The notes beneath the pieces are model-generated. The model was not told where the DNA came from. It made no database searches and saw only the letters and a list, made by a program, of their open reading frames with translations. Position numbers and translations under genes: made by a program. From Cinnamomum chago (taxonomy: Eukaryota > Streptophyta > Magnoliopsida > Laurales > Lauraceae), in contig CP142451.1 in NCBI GenBank assembly GCA_038049695.1, positions 35,448,001-35,512,000 on the forward strand: DNA of 64,000 bases, given 5' to 3'. This document shows, piece after piece, positions 1 to 9,931 of the stretch (position 1 is the stretch's first letter; every line of letters begins with the position of its first letter).

Positions 1-717
1 CTTCCATTTCAATTTCCCTTCCCATGTTGAGCTGAAATCTCACCTGTTACATTGCTGGAAAATCCCCTGTTGCTACTGTTGCTTCATCTTCCTTCTTCCT
101 CTTTCATTCTTCTTCCTCCAAGCCACTACAACAGTTACGTTTCTGTGCTTGGAGCTACAGTAGCCGCTACCTTATCTTCTATTTTCCCTCATTTCCTCCC
201 CTTGATCTGCTGTCACTGTGTATTGGAGCCGGACTAATTGTGCTGGGACAGAACAGCTACTGCCACTGCTGCTGGGTATTCTTCTTCTTCGTTACAGCTG
301 GGAGCAACAGTCATCTTCTTCTTCTTCCTCTCCTCTGTTCTGCTGGAACTGGGCTCTCTCTTCTCTTCTATTGATCTTGTTCTCTCTACAAACCCTCTCT
401 TTATTATCAAAGGCAAGTGCATTTACTCCTAGCTTAGAACATGTGTTTCATTTCTTGATTTCTGTAGTTTCAGTTCATGAATGTTATTGATTAAGTCTTA
501 GAAAAATTACTTGAGCTCAGTTGTTTTGTTTGGATGGAAATGGGCATTGATGGATGGGGGTTTCACCCCCCATTTGGAAGATCAATGGGCCACAAGGTTG
601 TCAATTAATGGGCATTAGAGTTGTTTGATGTTTGGAGATGATTTGGTGAAGTTTGGGACTGATTGGAAGTGATTTGGTGGAAAAACGGGTTGAAATGGAG
701 AAAACCTGAAAACTGGT

Positions 718-1087
718 CTCAGTGCATGGCCGAGACCAGTGCATGGCCGAGACCAGTGTATGGCCGATATCAGTGTACGGCCGAGATCAGTACATGGCCG
801 AGCTCAGTGCAGGACCGAGCTCAGTGCATGGCCGAGACCAGTGCAGTGCAGTGCATGGCCGAGACCAGTGTAGTGCATTGCATGGCCGAGCTCAGTGCAG
901 GACCGAGCTCAGTGCATGGCCGAGACCAGTGCATGGCCGAGACCAGTGCAGTGCAGTGCATGGCCGAGACCAGTGCAGGACCGAGCTCAGTACATGGCCG
1001 AGACCAGTGCAGTGCATGGCCAAGACCAGTACATGGCCGAGACCAGTGCATGGCCGAGCTCAGTGCAGGACCGAGCTCAGTGATTGA
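718..1087 (+). repeat. 17-bp minisatellite inside the long LTR
   Basis: About 20 degenerate copies of a 17-bp unit, consensus cagtgcatggccgagac, run head to tail. Variants end in gagct, gagat or gatat, and some units carry extra cagtg insertions. Because of the repeat, several frames stay open on both strands; these are not genes. The array sits in the LTR at about the place where the other two long LTRs carry palindrome clusters. Confidence 0.9.
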
Positions 1088-1279
1088 AATTTCATGGAAA
1101 AGATGACCTGAAACTTAGAATTAACATTTAGAAAGTGTTTAAAGCTGGAACATCAATCTTTCTAAGGTTTTTAGAGTATGCGGTCAATCACCTAGGCCAG
1201 GTTGTTTGACCGGACACGCTGTAAGCCTTTAGAAACGAATTGAGTTATCCAGGAAGCCTGATTTAGATTAGTTAGTGCA

Positions 1280-1314
1280 CTCGGTTGATCCTCCCGGCCA
1301 GGAGATCAACCGAG
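1280..1314. repeat. Inverted repeat, possible hairpin
   Basis: CTCGGTTGATC at 1280-1290 is matched by its exact reverse complement GATCAACCGAG at 1304-1314, and the pairing nearly continues inward (CTCC with GGAG). The loop is about 5-13 bases. Confidence 0.7.
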
Positions 1315-1986
1315 CTCACAACACATCAGGTTCACCTGGGAAACCCTGATTGTTCCAGTTTTCAACATTTAGGAGATATGATCAGTTGTGGGGCCCATTG
1401 ACCATCCAAATGAGCATTTATCAGTGATCTAAGCCCGAGTCGACGGTGTGGCTCAACCTTGACTCGCGGGGACCACTGTTTAGTGTTTTGGTTGATAATC
1501 TAAGATGATTCGACCTCTAAAAGTTGTCAACAATGCCCTTAACCACCTAAGCACCAAATACAGTATTTTATGGCATTAATGACATCGTTTAGAGATCGAA
1601 TTACCGGAGATAGACCCGAACCTAAAGTGGCCCATTACCTAGGATTGGACCGTTGGATTTCCCGTTGATTCTCTGATTGAAGTTTATACTTCACTGTTAT
1701 TATTACTCTGTCATTCTTAGATCTTTAGAATAGCTGTTTACTATTAATTAAACATAATTGGAAGACTTAAACCTAGGGTATCTAGAGGTGACCCGATGGT
1801 GTGGTTTCGGAGATCATTGACCCGTGTCTGTGTCTAGGCGGGCCCTTATTGGGCCTAAGTGTGGAGATGTGAACCCTTTAGCTGGGAGAGGTAGTTTTTA
1901 TTGGACTGTTAAGGTATATGGATGGAAATGGAACTGTTTATCAGTATAAGTGGATTAGTTGCCTCGTTTGGACAGTTTTAGACCAG

Positions 1987-2134
1987 GCCATGTACTGATG
2001 GGCCTTGGTATGGATCCAACGAGTGGGCCTGGACCTTGAATGAGATCCAGAGACTGTATTGCCATGTACTGATGGGCCTTGGTATGGATCCAACGAGTGG
2101 GCCTGGACCTTGAATGAGATCCAGAGACTGTATT
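1987..2134 (+). repeat. Perfect 74-bp tandem duplication
   Basis: Two adjacent copies, 1987-2060 and 2061-2134, are identical by eye over 74 bases, so the duplication is young or recently homogenised relative to the diverged surroundings. It lies within the long LTR. Confidence 0.95.
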
Positions 2135-3149
2135 GAGATGTGTAGACCTCTTAGAGACTTGGATAGGACCTTGTTCACGCAAGGCAAAGCCTAGACAGAC
2201 ACAGACCTTAGAGTTATTCTCGAGTCGGCATGAACATTCACTCGGTTGATTTAAGCTCAGCCTGTGGACTGATCATCCCCGGTAGGAGCTAGATGAGTGT
2301 TATAGAGCTATCATGATGAGCTGTGTGGTTAAGACGGACGGTGTGATACCGTGCCGGTCTGGAGTGTTGAGATGATGAGTTGATGAGTGATATTCGAGAT
2401 TAGTTATTCCCAGCACTGGTGAGATTTCCCCGCCGCAACTATGTTCAGTATGGGAGGGCCGCGGCATAATATCCCGCGGTATTCCAGCTCGTGTGAATGT
2501 GCCAGTTTGTTGTAGTAGTTTAGATGTTTATCTTTATACTGATTCCTTATGATTTAAATGCACAACTGCCTAGTTCATTTCCCTTTCTATTCATTTAATT
2601 TATAACCGTCTTTATTTCCTTTGATATATATGTTCTATGTTAGTAGTATGCTGTAACTTGCCAGATCGTTTAGATCTGACCCATTCATTGGTGCTTAGGC
2701 CTTGATCCCGAGATCCCAGACGATGCATTAGCTGTAGTGGAGGCACCTGTTGCAGGAGAGTACGCATGGGGCCCGGCCGACACGGATATCGAGCCGGAGG
2801 GCGAGGAGTATCTTCATGGGTTTTGAGAGACTCTTTTATTTGGGTTTTGAGAGAACAATTTTCTAGCGAGATGGGTAGAACTCAAATGTATAACTTTGAT
2901 TAACATTGAATCCTTTTAAGTAGACTGTAGTTCTGCTCATACTTAATATATATCGATACCTATTGCTTCCGCTTTATTTATTCGTTATGCTTCCGCAAAT
3001 TTAAATGTTATTATTATATGGTTCAAAAAGTTTTAAATTGGACCTCACTGCGGCCTACGATCTTGGAAGTTCTCGGATTTTCCGAGAAGTAGCGCGCCAA
3101 ATTCGGGTATTCGAACGAGTATATCGGTATCCGGAATTGGGGCGTTACA

Positions 3150-3248
3150 TGGTGCAACGGCCGAACTTGGACAGTACTGAGACTAAGCATAGTCTGAAAT
3201 TGGGGAGTGGCCCCACACAAATCCATGATCACAGAACGACCCCACACA
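3150..3248 (-). repeat. Truncated 3' LTR of element 1
   Basis: These 99 bp match the terminal part of the right-hand LTR (13895-13993) and end in the same ccccacaca. The inner part of the LTR is absent and is presumably on the far side of the long LTR that ends at 3149. Confidence 0.85.
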
Positions 3249-3260
3249 ATTGCCCCTAGG
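3249..3260 (-). promoter_or_regulatory. Polypurine tract of element 1
   Basis: Read on the minus strand, ctaggggcaat directly precedes the LTR terminus TGTGTGGGG. The same sequence flanks the LTR of element 2 at 47621-47631. A purine-rich tract here is the expected plus-strand primer. Confidence 0.6.
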
Positions 3261-3599
3261 TCTCGACCTCTTTGGTTCTCCCGAGGTCGGGAGCTAAGAT
3301 TTGAATGGATGGGCTGGCCCTGTCTAATCGTGTCTAGCTGTCGTGCGATGCTCATCATGACGCCCTTTCATTTGCCCTAAGAAATAAATATGGTATCATA
3401 ATTGCTTTCGCCATGGTGGGCACGTGGGCGCCGCTCCATATGCCCGAGGTGATAGATGTCGTACCAGAGGCGTGGTGAGAGACAGACCTTCGCTGCCACG
3501 TGTAACCCTTCGTTTGCCTTTTCACCGGGATCGAAGCGACGCATGGCGAGTCCGAAGCGCTGCTTCGCGTGCGCTACAATCAAAAGGGGCATCCCTCTA

Positions 3600-3606
3600 T
3601 AAAATG
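3600..3606 (+). promoter_or_regulatory. TATA box for the antisense gene of element 1
   Basis: TATAAAA lies about 330 bp before the first ATG (3929) of the antisense gene and well outside the LTR. Element 2 has TATAAA at 47975, about 245 bp before its own ATG. Both are followed by a CT-rich leader. This points to a dedicated plus-strand promoter rather than read-through; no expression data are available. Confidence 0.5.
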
Positions 3607-3928
3607 GGGATGCCCCCTTCCCCTTCTTCTCTTATTTTTTCTTTCGTCTTGAAGGAGATTTTACTAAAGAAGAGATCTAGCTGAGGCCATCCTGTTGAAG
3701 TCCTGCCAAAGACAGAACCTTACCGGAACCGGAGACTCCTTTCCCTTTGCTTTTCACCTTCTGCTTTTCATTCTCAGCAAATCGTCACATCTTCTCTGTG
3801 AGTTTTCTTCTTTGTTACTCTTCTTTCGCCTCTTTTTCCTTTTGTTTCAGAGGGTTTCAGCCCCACGGGTTCTTCTAGTTCTTGTTCCCTCTTCTCCGCG
3901 TTCTGCTCTGCTGTTTAGCCCTTAGACA

Positions 3929-6281
3929 ATGGGGATTTACAGTCATTGGATGGAGGGTCCCGCAGCCCTGGAGGGGTTTAGGGGGCGTTTAAAATTCCGG
4001 CTGACGTTCTGGTGAAGCCCCAAGACTTCCAGGGCCTCTTTGATGGCTTCGCCACTTTCAAGGATTGGATGCCCTTCCCTCTGTTGTCGGTATGCGAAGC
4101 TGGGGTCAGGTTCCCTATCCACCAGCTTCTCCGATCCTGCCTCAGTTCGTGGCAGATCTGCCCCTTCCAGCTGATGCCAAATGGGTTTAAAATTATAGTG
4201 GGCGTGGCGGAGTTGAATTGGATCCTGGATATCAACCTCGGCGTGCACGACATAGAGGATGTCTATGACATCTGCAATTTCGCGGGGGGCGAGGACTCCT
4301 ACTATCTTCGGGTGAAGCCTAGGCGCCGACCCTTAATTAACGCCCTGGAGGACTCAAGAAAATACGCCGGGGATGACCGCATTCTGGTCTCGGGAAACTG
4401 GGAGTTCGGGGAATCCGAGACCGAGGCTGCGCGGCTAATCCAGGTTCCGCGAGGGCCTGGGACCCCTCCGAGTAAGTACTCGCCTCCCCGGGCTATTTGC
4501 ATTTGTCTTAGATGTCGATTTGCCAATCTGATGTCCTCCGTTTTCTGCACAAGTGTTCAGCGAAGGAGGAGAGAGGCCGGCTTCGATCACTGGAAGAGAA
4601 ACGACGCGTGGCTAGAGAAGATCTATCGCTACCACGGTCATCACGATCGGGCCGCCTACTCGCTGCTCGGGTACAAGCCGTGGTACCAGTCTTACACCAG
4701 GAAGACCGCTGAGATCCCCCTTGAGCCGATAGGGGAGGTCGTGCTCTGCTCGCGGAGACCAGTGGCCAGGCCTCGGAGCCCCAAGGCCCGATCTTAGTTG
4801 CAGACAGCTCCCCCGACCGAGACCAAGCGGAAGAGGAGATGGACGGGGCGCGCCCTCCTTTGAAGAATTTGGGGGCCGTGATTTTCGGGGGCCGAGTTCC
4901 TCCCACCCCGAAGCGTGCCCCCGGCGGGCTTGGCGTTGCTCAAGGCTCTTTAGCCAGCGCCTCCTCCGGTTCTTCGGGCGCAGCAGGGACCTCCTCCGCT
5001 AAATGTAAGAGCGCGAGAGGCCCCCCGCAGGAGAAGAAGGGTTGGTCGGAGGAGCCTCCAAAGGATGCCCGGCCGCCCAAAGACACTCGGCCGCTTAAGG
5101 AGTCTCGGCCGCGGGAAGTGGAGCCCGAGAAGGAGGCCCTGCCGCCAAGGGAGACCCGGCCTTTGGCTGCCGAGGCCGAGAAGGAGGGTGAGGGGCCCCC
5201 ACCCGAGAAGAGGCCCCGCTTAGGGGGCGAAGAGGAGCGGGTCTAGGAGGCGGATTCAGAGGCTCGGCCTCACAAGCCGATGCCTTGGAAACCTAATTTT
5301 GACATCAACCCCTGCGAGCCCATGACTGTGGAGGATCGGATGGGGACCTCCTCCAGGACGATCTCAGCTGTCGCCCGGGGATGTGCTCTCCCTTTGGACA
5401 TGGAGAGGCATAGCAAAGCCGGGACGATGAGCCTGCTTTACTCAACGATGAGGTCGTCGCTCGTGGTGATTCCCGCTTCTTTTGCCTTTGAATTTTATGC
5501 CCCGGTTTCCTGCTCTGATCTCCCGCCCCCTTTCGTCCTTTTGCAGAATGTACAGAGGCTCCAAATAATACTGGAGAGGACGGAGACGATGGCCAGGGAA
5601 GTTCTCGAGGTGGTCGCCGAGAAGAAAAAGATGGGGGTCGCCCTGGAAGCCAGTGCGGCAGAAATAAAGAAGGCGGAGGAGAAGATCGCTGAGTTCGCAA
5701 CGGTACAACAAGCGGCAAAGGCCGAGATAATAAAGTTGCGAGGCGAGAGTAAGCACCTAAAGGGCGCAGCCGAGGACAAGGCGAGGAGGGTGACTCAACT
5801 GGAGGCCGAGCTCGCCAAGAAGGAAACTGAGTTGGCTGGAAAACAGGCCGAGCTCGAGTCCTCCAGGAAGGAGCGGGCCGACGTCGAGTCCACTCTGCGA
5901 GCCCAAGTTGCCAAGGCTTATCAAGAAGGAATGAATTGGGCGTCGGCGGAGTACGTGACTCAAATTAAGGATCTGAGCCCGGTGCTGTACGAGATGGGAT
6001 GCAGGGAGGCTCTTCGCGAATATGGGGTTTCTGAGGATGATCCCATATTCGCGAACCTTCCCCAATTCCAGTCTGTCATACCGAGCCCAGAGTCAGAGCC
6101 TGACTCTAACCCTCCGGAGGCCCCTCCTAAAGTCCCAGGTCCTCCGACTCCGCCCCCGACCCCTGCCGAGGGCGACAAGGCCCAGGTTTCCTCCATAGCT
6201 CCTCCGTCCGAGGCCTCAGGCGCCCCTGCTGCATCCGTCCCTCCAGAGCCGAAGAATAAAGCTGTGGTGCCCGAGAAGTAG
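3929..6281 (+). pseudogene. Antisense gene of Tat element 1 (putative gypsy-type transposon protein, PF04195-like)
   Basis: Transcribed against gag-pol. The first frame-set (4012-4797 in the longest open frame) has the block DWMPFPLL..FPIHQLLRSCL..W, then PFQLMPN and LGVHDIEDVYDIC, typical of plant proteins annotated as putative gypsy-type transposon (Transposase_28). Then come a Pro/Lys/Glu-rich linker (4839-5246) and a long Lys/Glu/Ala coiled coil (about 5550-5980), ending in a Pro/Ser/Glu-rich tail (stop 6279-6281). Intron-like gaps fit: donor GTAAGT at 4472 with an acceptor near 4552-4560, and acceptor ttttgcag at about 5546. Element 2 aligns with gaps at the same places. An ATG at 3929 opens a short frame that shifts before 4012, and a stop at 4795-4797 precedes the linker, so this copy is broken. 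Function unknown; the coiled coil suggests oligomerisation. Confidence 0.75.
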
Positions 6282-6339
6282 AGCAAATAGGAATCTGTAT
6301 TTTTTCTTTTCTTTGGTGTACTTCTTTTTCTTTCCCGAG

Positions 6340-6392
6340 TGTACAGAGCCTTGTAATTATCCTTCCAAATCAATGAAAAATAACTTTCTCTC
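6340..6392 (+). terminator. Probable polyadenylation region of the antisense gene
   Basis: A ttgtaat followed by aatcaatgaa occurs 60-110 bp after the stop codon. Element 2 has the same order (ttgtaat then aatcaatgaa) at 50452-50508. The conservation supports a plant-type poly(A) region used by the plus-strand transcript. Confidence 0.4.
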
Positions 6393-6868
6393 AATTCTTC
6401 AACTGTCTTTTCATTTCTATCTTCTTGCAATGGTGTGTGGATGTTCTGATGTTTAAACATGACCAAAACTCGCAAGTGGCTAAGGTCGGCGAAAAAACTA
6501 GGCTCTGACCTTTTAGTCTCGGGTCATTGAGTGAGAACGAGCCCCTTTTGTCTTTGAACTTTCCAAGTAGCCCAGGTCGGTGAATCCGCGAGATTGGGTG
6601 ATGACAAGGCTAGCTGTTCCTTGACCGATCCTTTAAACTTTCGAGTGGGCGAGGTAGGTGACCGTCTGGCCCTAAGGCTGGGCTTTAACAACGCGCGTCC
6701 GAAGGAAATGCCTTTCAAGGTGAACTCGTAGTTAGTTTAGACCCAAAGGCAGACCGAGCTCTGAGACTTCTGAGTGAATTTTTAGATAGTTATTGCTCTT
6801 GTCCCAAGGGGGGTGGCCTGCCATCCGAACTCGACGAGGCTGCTGTGAGGCACAAAGCCCTGGCCCTG
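6393..6868. other. Spacer between antisense gene and minisatellite
   Basis: No coding signal. The sequence has loose repeats of short blocks such as gtaggtga and ctttgaac/ctttaaac.. in the stretch 6480-6730, and is GC-moderate like the rest of the element. Confidence 0.5.
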
Positions 6869-7251
6869 TGGCCGACTTCAAGGAGGCTGGCGCGAGGGCC
6901 GGAGCCTTGGGAGCTGGTCCTATGACCGAACTCAAGGAGGCTGGTGCGAGGACCGGAGCCTTGGGAGCTGGTCCTATGACCGAACTCAAGGAGGCTGGTG
7001 TGAGGACCGGAGCATTGGGAGCTGGTCCTATGATCGAACTCAAGGAGGCTGGTGCGAGGACCGGAGCCTTGGGAGCTGGTCCGAGGACCGGAGCCAAGGA
7101 GGCTGGTGCGAGGACCGGAGCCTTGGGGAGCTGGTCCTATGACCGAACTCAAGGAGGCTAGTGCGAGGACCGGAGCCTTGGGGGCTGGTCCTGTGACCGA
7201 ACTCAAGGAGGCTGGTGCGAGGACCGGAGCCTTGGGGAGTTGGTCCTCTGA
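6869..7251 (+). repeat. 54-bp minisatellite in element 1
   Basis: About seven units of 54 bp (some 57-58) start at about 6870, 6924, 6978, 7032, 7082, 7141 and 7195, with core gaactcaaggaggctggtg and gaggaccggagccttgg. Units differ by a few substitutions. Because 54 is a multiple of three, frames stay open on both strands, but no start or domain supports a protein. The array lies between the 3' ends of the converging antisense gene and pol. Confidence 0.93.
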
Positions 7252-7514
7252 CCGAGGCTCATGACTTCATAGAATTCAAGGCACACTTCTTCCACAAGAT
7301 CCTTCTTTTATTTATTCATTATTTGAGTACATCTAGAAGTAGTACTTCTTAAGGTGCGCTGCATTCCATGGTCGCGACAATTCTCTACCATCCATGCTTT
7401 CAAGTCTGTAGGCCGACGTCCCGGAGACTGAGACCACCTTGAAAGGCCCGAGCCAGTTTGGTGCGAGCTTGCCTTCGTTAGGATCTTTCTCTGCTGGAAG
7501 CGCCCTTTTTAAGA

Positions 7515-9045
7515 CTAGTTCCCCGATCGAGAACTTCCTTTATTTGACCTTCTGTTGTAGCCTCTGGACAGCTGCTGCTGGTAAGAGGCCAGGCGCATAG
7601 ATGCCGCTTCTCTTCGCTCCTCGGCCAGGTCGAGCTCTTTGGCGAGGTTCACTTCATTCTGCCCCTGGTCGAAGAGATCCGACCTCAAGGTCGGGAGACC
7701 GACCTCGAGAGGGATTACAGCTTCCATTCTGTATGCCAAGGAGAAAGGGGTTGCCGAGGTAGATCGTCTCGGGGTGGTCCGGTACGCCCAAAGGACACTT
7801 GGTAATTCTTCCACCCATTTGCCTTTGGCTTTGTCGAGTCTCTTTTTGAGCCCATCCAGCACCACCTTGTTCGAGATCTATGCTTGTCCGTTGCTCTGCG
7901 GGTAGGCCAGGGTCGCATAGAGGTTCCTGATACCGAGCTCCAGGCAAAAGTTCTTGAAGAAGTTAGAGTCGAACTGGGTTCCGTTGTCCGAGACCAGAGC
8001 TCGGGGGACCCCGAACCTTGTGACAATATTCTTCCATACAAAATTCTTTGTGTCCTGCTCAGTGATGGAAGATAGGGCCTCTGCCTCTATCTATTTGGTG
8101 AAGTAATTAGTGCCCACTATCAGCCACCTCTTGTTTCCTGGAGTTCGGTGAAGGGGTCCTATGATGTCTAGCCCCCACTGAGCGAAAGGCCATGGGCTGG
8201 AGAGAGGACTCAAGTCCTGCGCTGGCTGGTGCAGAGAGTGGGAGAACTTCTGACATTTTTCATACTTCCTAGCATAGAGCTGGGCGTCCTTATAGGACCA
8301 CCAATAGCCCTGACTGATGGCTCTGTACGCCAGTGATCTTCCTCCGATATGGCTTCCGCAGATTTCCTCGTGAATTTCAAAAAGGAAGTCTTCTATCTTG
8401 CTCGGATGAACGCACTGGAGATATGGTCCTGTGTAGGACTTTCTGTAGACCTTCTCATCTGGGGACAGCCAGAAATGGGCCGCTTTCAGTCTGACCTTGT
8501 GGGCTTCATTCTTGTCTTCTAGGAGCTTATCTTCTTTCAAGTATGCTATGATCGGGTCCATCCAGCTCGGGCCGAGACCGAAGCACAGGACTTGCCGAGG
8601 CGGGAGGATCTCTATGCTTGGTTTTCTCAATGTCCCCACATCGACTGTCCTTCTCTTTCCTGCTTCTACGGCCGAGGCCAAGTTGGCTAGGGCGTCTGCG
8701 TGGCAGTTGGACTCTCTGCCGATCTGCTTGACTTCTGCTTTCTCAAACTCGGAGAGGAGCTGCTTCGTGTGGGCAAAGTAGGCTGCCATCCTTTCATCTC
8801 GGGCTTGGTAGTCTCCGCTTAGTTGGTTCGTTACCAACTGGGAGTCGCTGAAGATTACAAGCCGACGTGCCCCCAGTATTCTTGCGCTACCGAGACCCGC
8901 AATCAGTGCTTCGTACTCTGCTTCATTGTTGGAGGCTTTGAAGTCAAGGGTTAGTGCTTGCTCGATGACGAGGCCCTCTAGAGATTGGAGGACTATGCCA
9001 GCGCCAGCCCTTCTGGATGTCGATGATCCGTCGACGGAGACCTTC
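7515..9045 (-). pseudogene. pol of element 1: second RNase H and integrase
   Basis: Reading downward from about 9045, an RNase H with VDGSST, NNEAEYEAL and SDSQLV (the archaeal-like second RNase H of Tat elements) leads into the integrase. The integrase has its zinc-binding part (H..ICGSH..C-type region about 8350-8250), WGLDIIGP (first catalytic Asp) and DNGTQF (second Asp). The third catalytic residue, 35 residues later in NGQAE, is replaced by a stop: TAG at 7878-7880. A second stop, TAG at 8091-8093, replaces the Trp of FTKWIEAE. After the core the frame continues with WAYRTTPR and TPFSLAY, a usual C-terminal part. Integration by this copy's own enzyme is impossible. Confidence 0.88.
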
Positions 9046-9118
9046 TAAGCCGTCTCAAGGAACTGTTTCCAAGATCGGTCTTGCTCGGTCTCGGCTGTCT
9101 CACTATCCCTGCTGCCCC

Positions 9119-9931
9119 CTAGTTTGGTATCGAGTAAGGTCGGTGCCGAACTAGGAGAAGTGAATTCGACGATGAAATCTGCCAGGATTTGTGCTTTGAT
9201 CGCCGTTCTGGGTTGATACTGGATATCGAATTGCCCCAGTTCGACGGCCCACTTGGAGATTCTGCCGGAAAAGTCCGCCTTCCGGAAGAGGGATTTGAGC
9301 GGTACTCCGTGACAACCACCATCGTGTATGTCTGGAAGTAGTGGGATAGTTTGCGACAGGCGCTGATGAGAGCCAGCGCTAGTTTCTCGAGCGGCAGGTA
9401 CCTGGTCTCGGCATCGATCTGGATCTTGCTCGTGTAGTAAATGGGTTGCTGCTGCTTGTCGTTCTCCCGAACTAACACCGAGCTCACTGCATGGTCCGAG
9501 ACTGCTACGTAGAGATAGAGGAGGTCACCTTGTGATGGAGTGGACAACAGCGGTGGTGAAGAGAGGTACTCCTTGAGTTTCTCCAGTGCATGATCACACT
9601 CAGGGGTCCACTGGAATGTGGAGCTCTTTTTCAAGAGCTGGAAGAAAGGGCGACATTTGTCCGAAGATCGACTGATGAAGCGGTTGAGCGCGGCGGCCAT
9701 CCCTGTAAGTCTCTGGACTTGTTTGGCCGAGGTCGGGCTCTATATTGCTTGGATAGCTGCAACCTGCTCTGGATTGGCCTCAATCCCTTTCCTGGTCACC
9801 AGGCTTCCCAGGAATTTGCCGGAGTCGACACCAAACGCACATTTGGAGGCATTTAGTTTGAGCTGGAATTTTCTGAGGACGGCGAATGTCTGTCGCAGGT
9901 CCGCTAGATGGTCCTGCGACCACCATGTCAT
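9119..9931 (-). pseudogene. pol of element 1: RT thumb and first RNase H
   Basis: After a frameshift just past the RT active site, the frame holds LADLRQTFAVLRKFQLKLN, KCAFGVDSGKFLG and, after a break at about 9735, FQWTPECDHALEKLKEYLSS and YLPLEKLALALI. These are the RT connection and the first RNase H (RT-linked type) of Ty3/gypsy elements. At about 9300 the frame is lost again, so the RNase H is truncated. The region 9050-9140 between the two RNase H domains has a counterpart at about 51680-51770 in element 2. Confidence 0.8.

Larger units (their letters stand above)
1..3149 (+). mobile_element. Long LTR (probable chromovirus, Del/Tekay-like), 5' end outside window
   Basis: The stretch ends in ggggcgttaca exactly where the Tat-element LTR sequence resumes at 3150, so 3149 is an element boundary. 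Its layout resembles the two other long LTRs at 43192 and 56176: a CT-rich leader (about 60-420), a cluster of short repeats (718-1087), a long unique GC-moderate part, a segment with gagagtacgc (about 2755) and an AT-rich tail. No reading frame of note exists; the short frames in the leader are Ser/Leu-rich products of the CTT/CTG composition. The opening TG is not in the window, and placing the leader as in the other copies suggests a few hundred bases are missing on the left. The Del/Tekay assignment rests only on LTR length and the TGTAACnCCCC-type termini of its relatives; it is inference. Confidence 0.55.

Noticed and set aside
124..134. cactacaacag as a CACTA terminus
   Set aside because: It lies in the CT-rich LTR leader without subterminal repeats or a partner.
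52..490. Ser/Leu-rich open frames at the window start
   Set aside because: Produced by CTT/CTG/CTC-rich leader of the long LTR; no domain, and overlapping frames are open alike.
718..1087. Repeat array resembling a CRISPR array
   Set aside because: Units are contiguous, 17 bp and degenerate, with no unique spacers; it lies in a plant LTR.
6732..7264. Ala/Gly/Pro-rich proteins on both strands
   Set aside because: Frames stay open only because the 54-bp repeat is a multiple of three.
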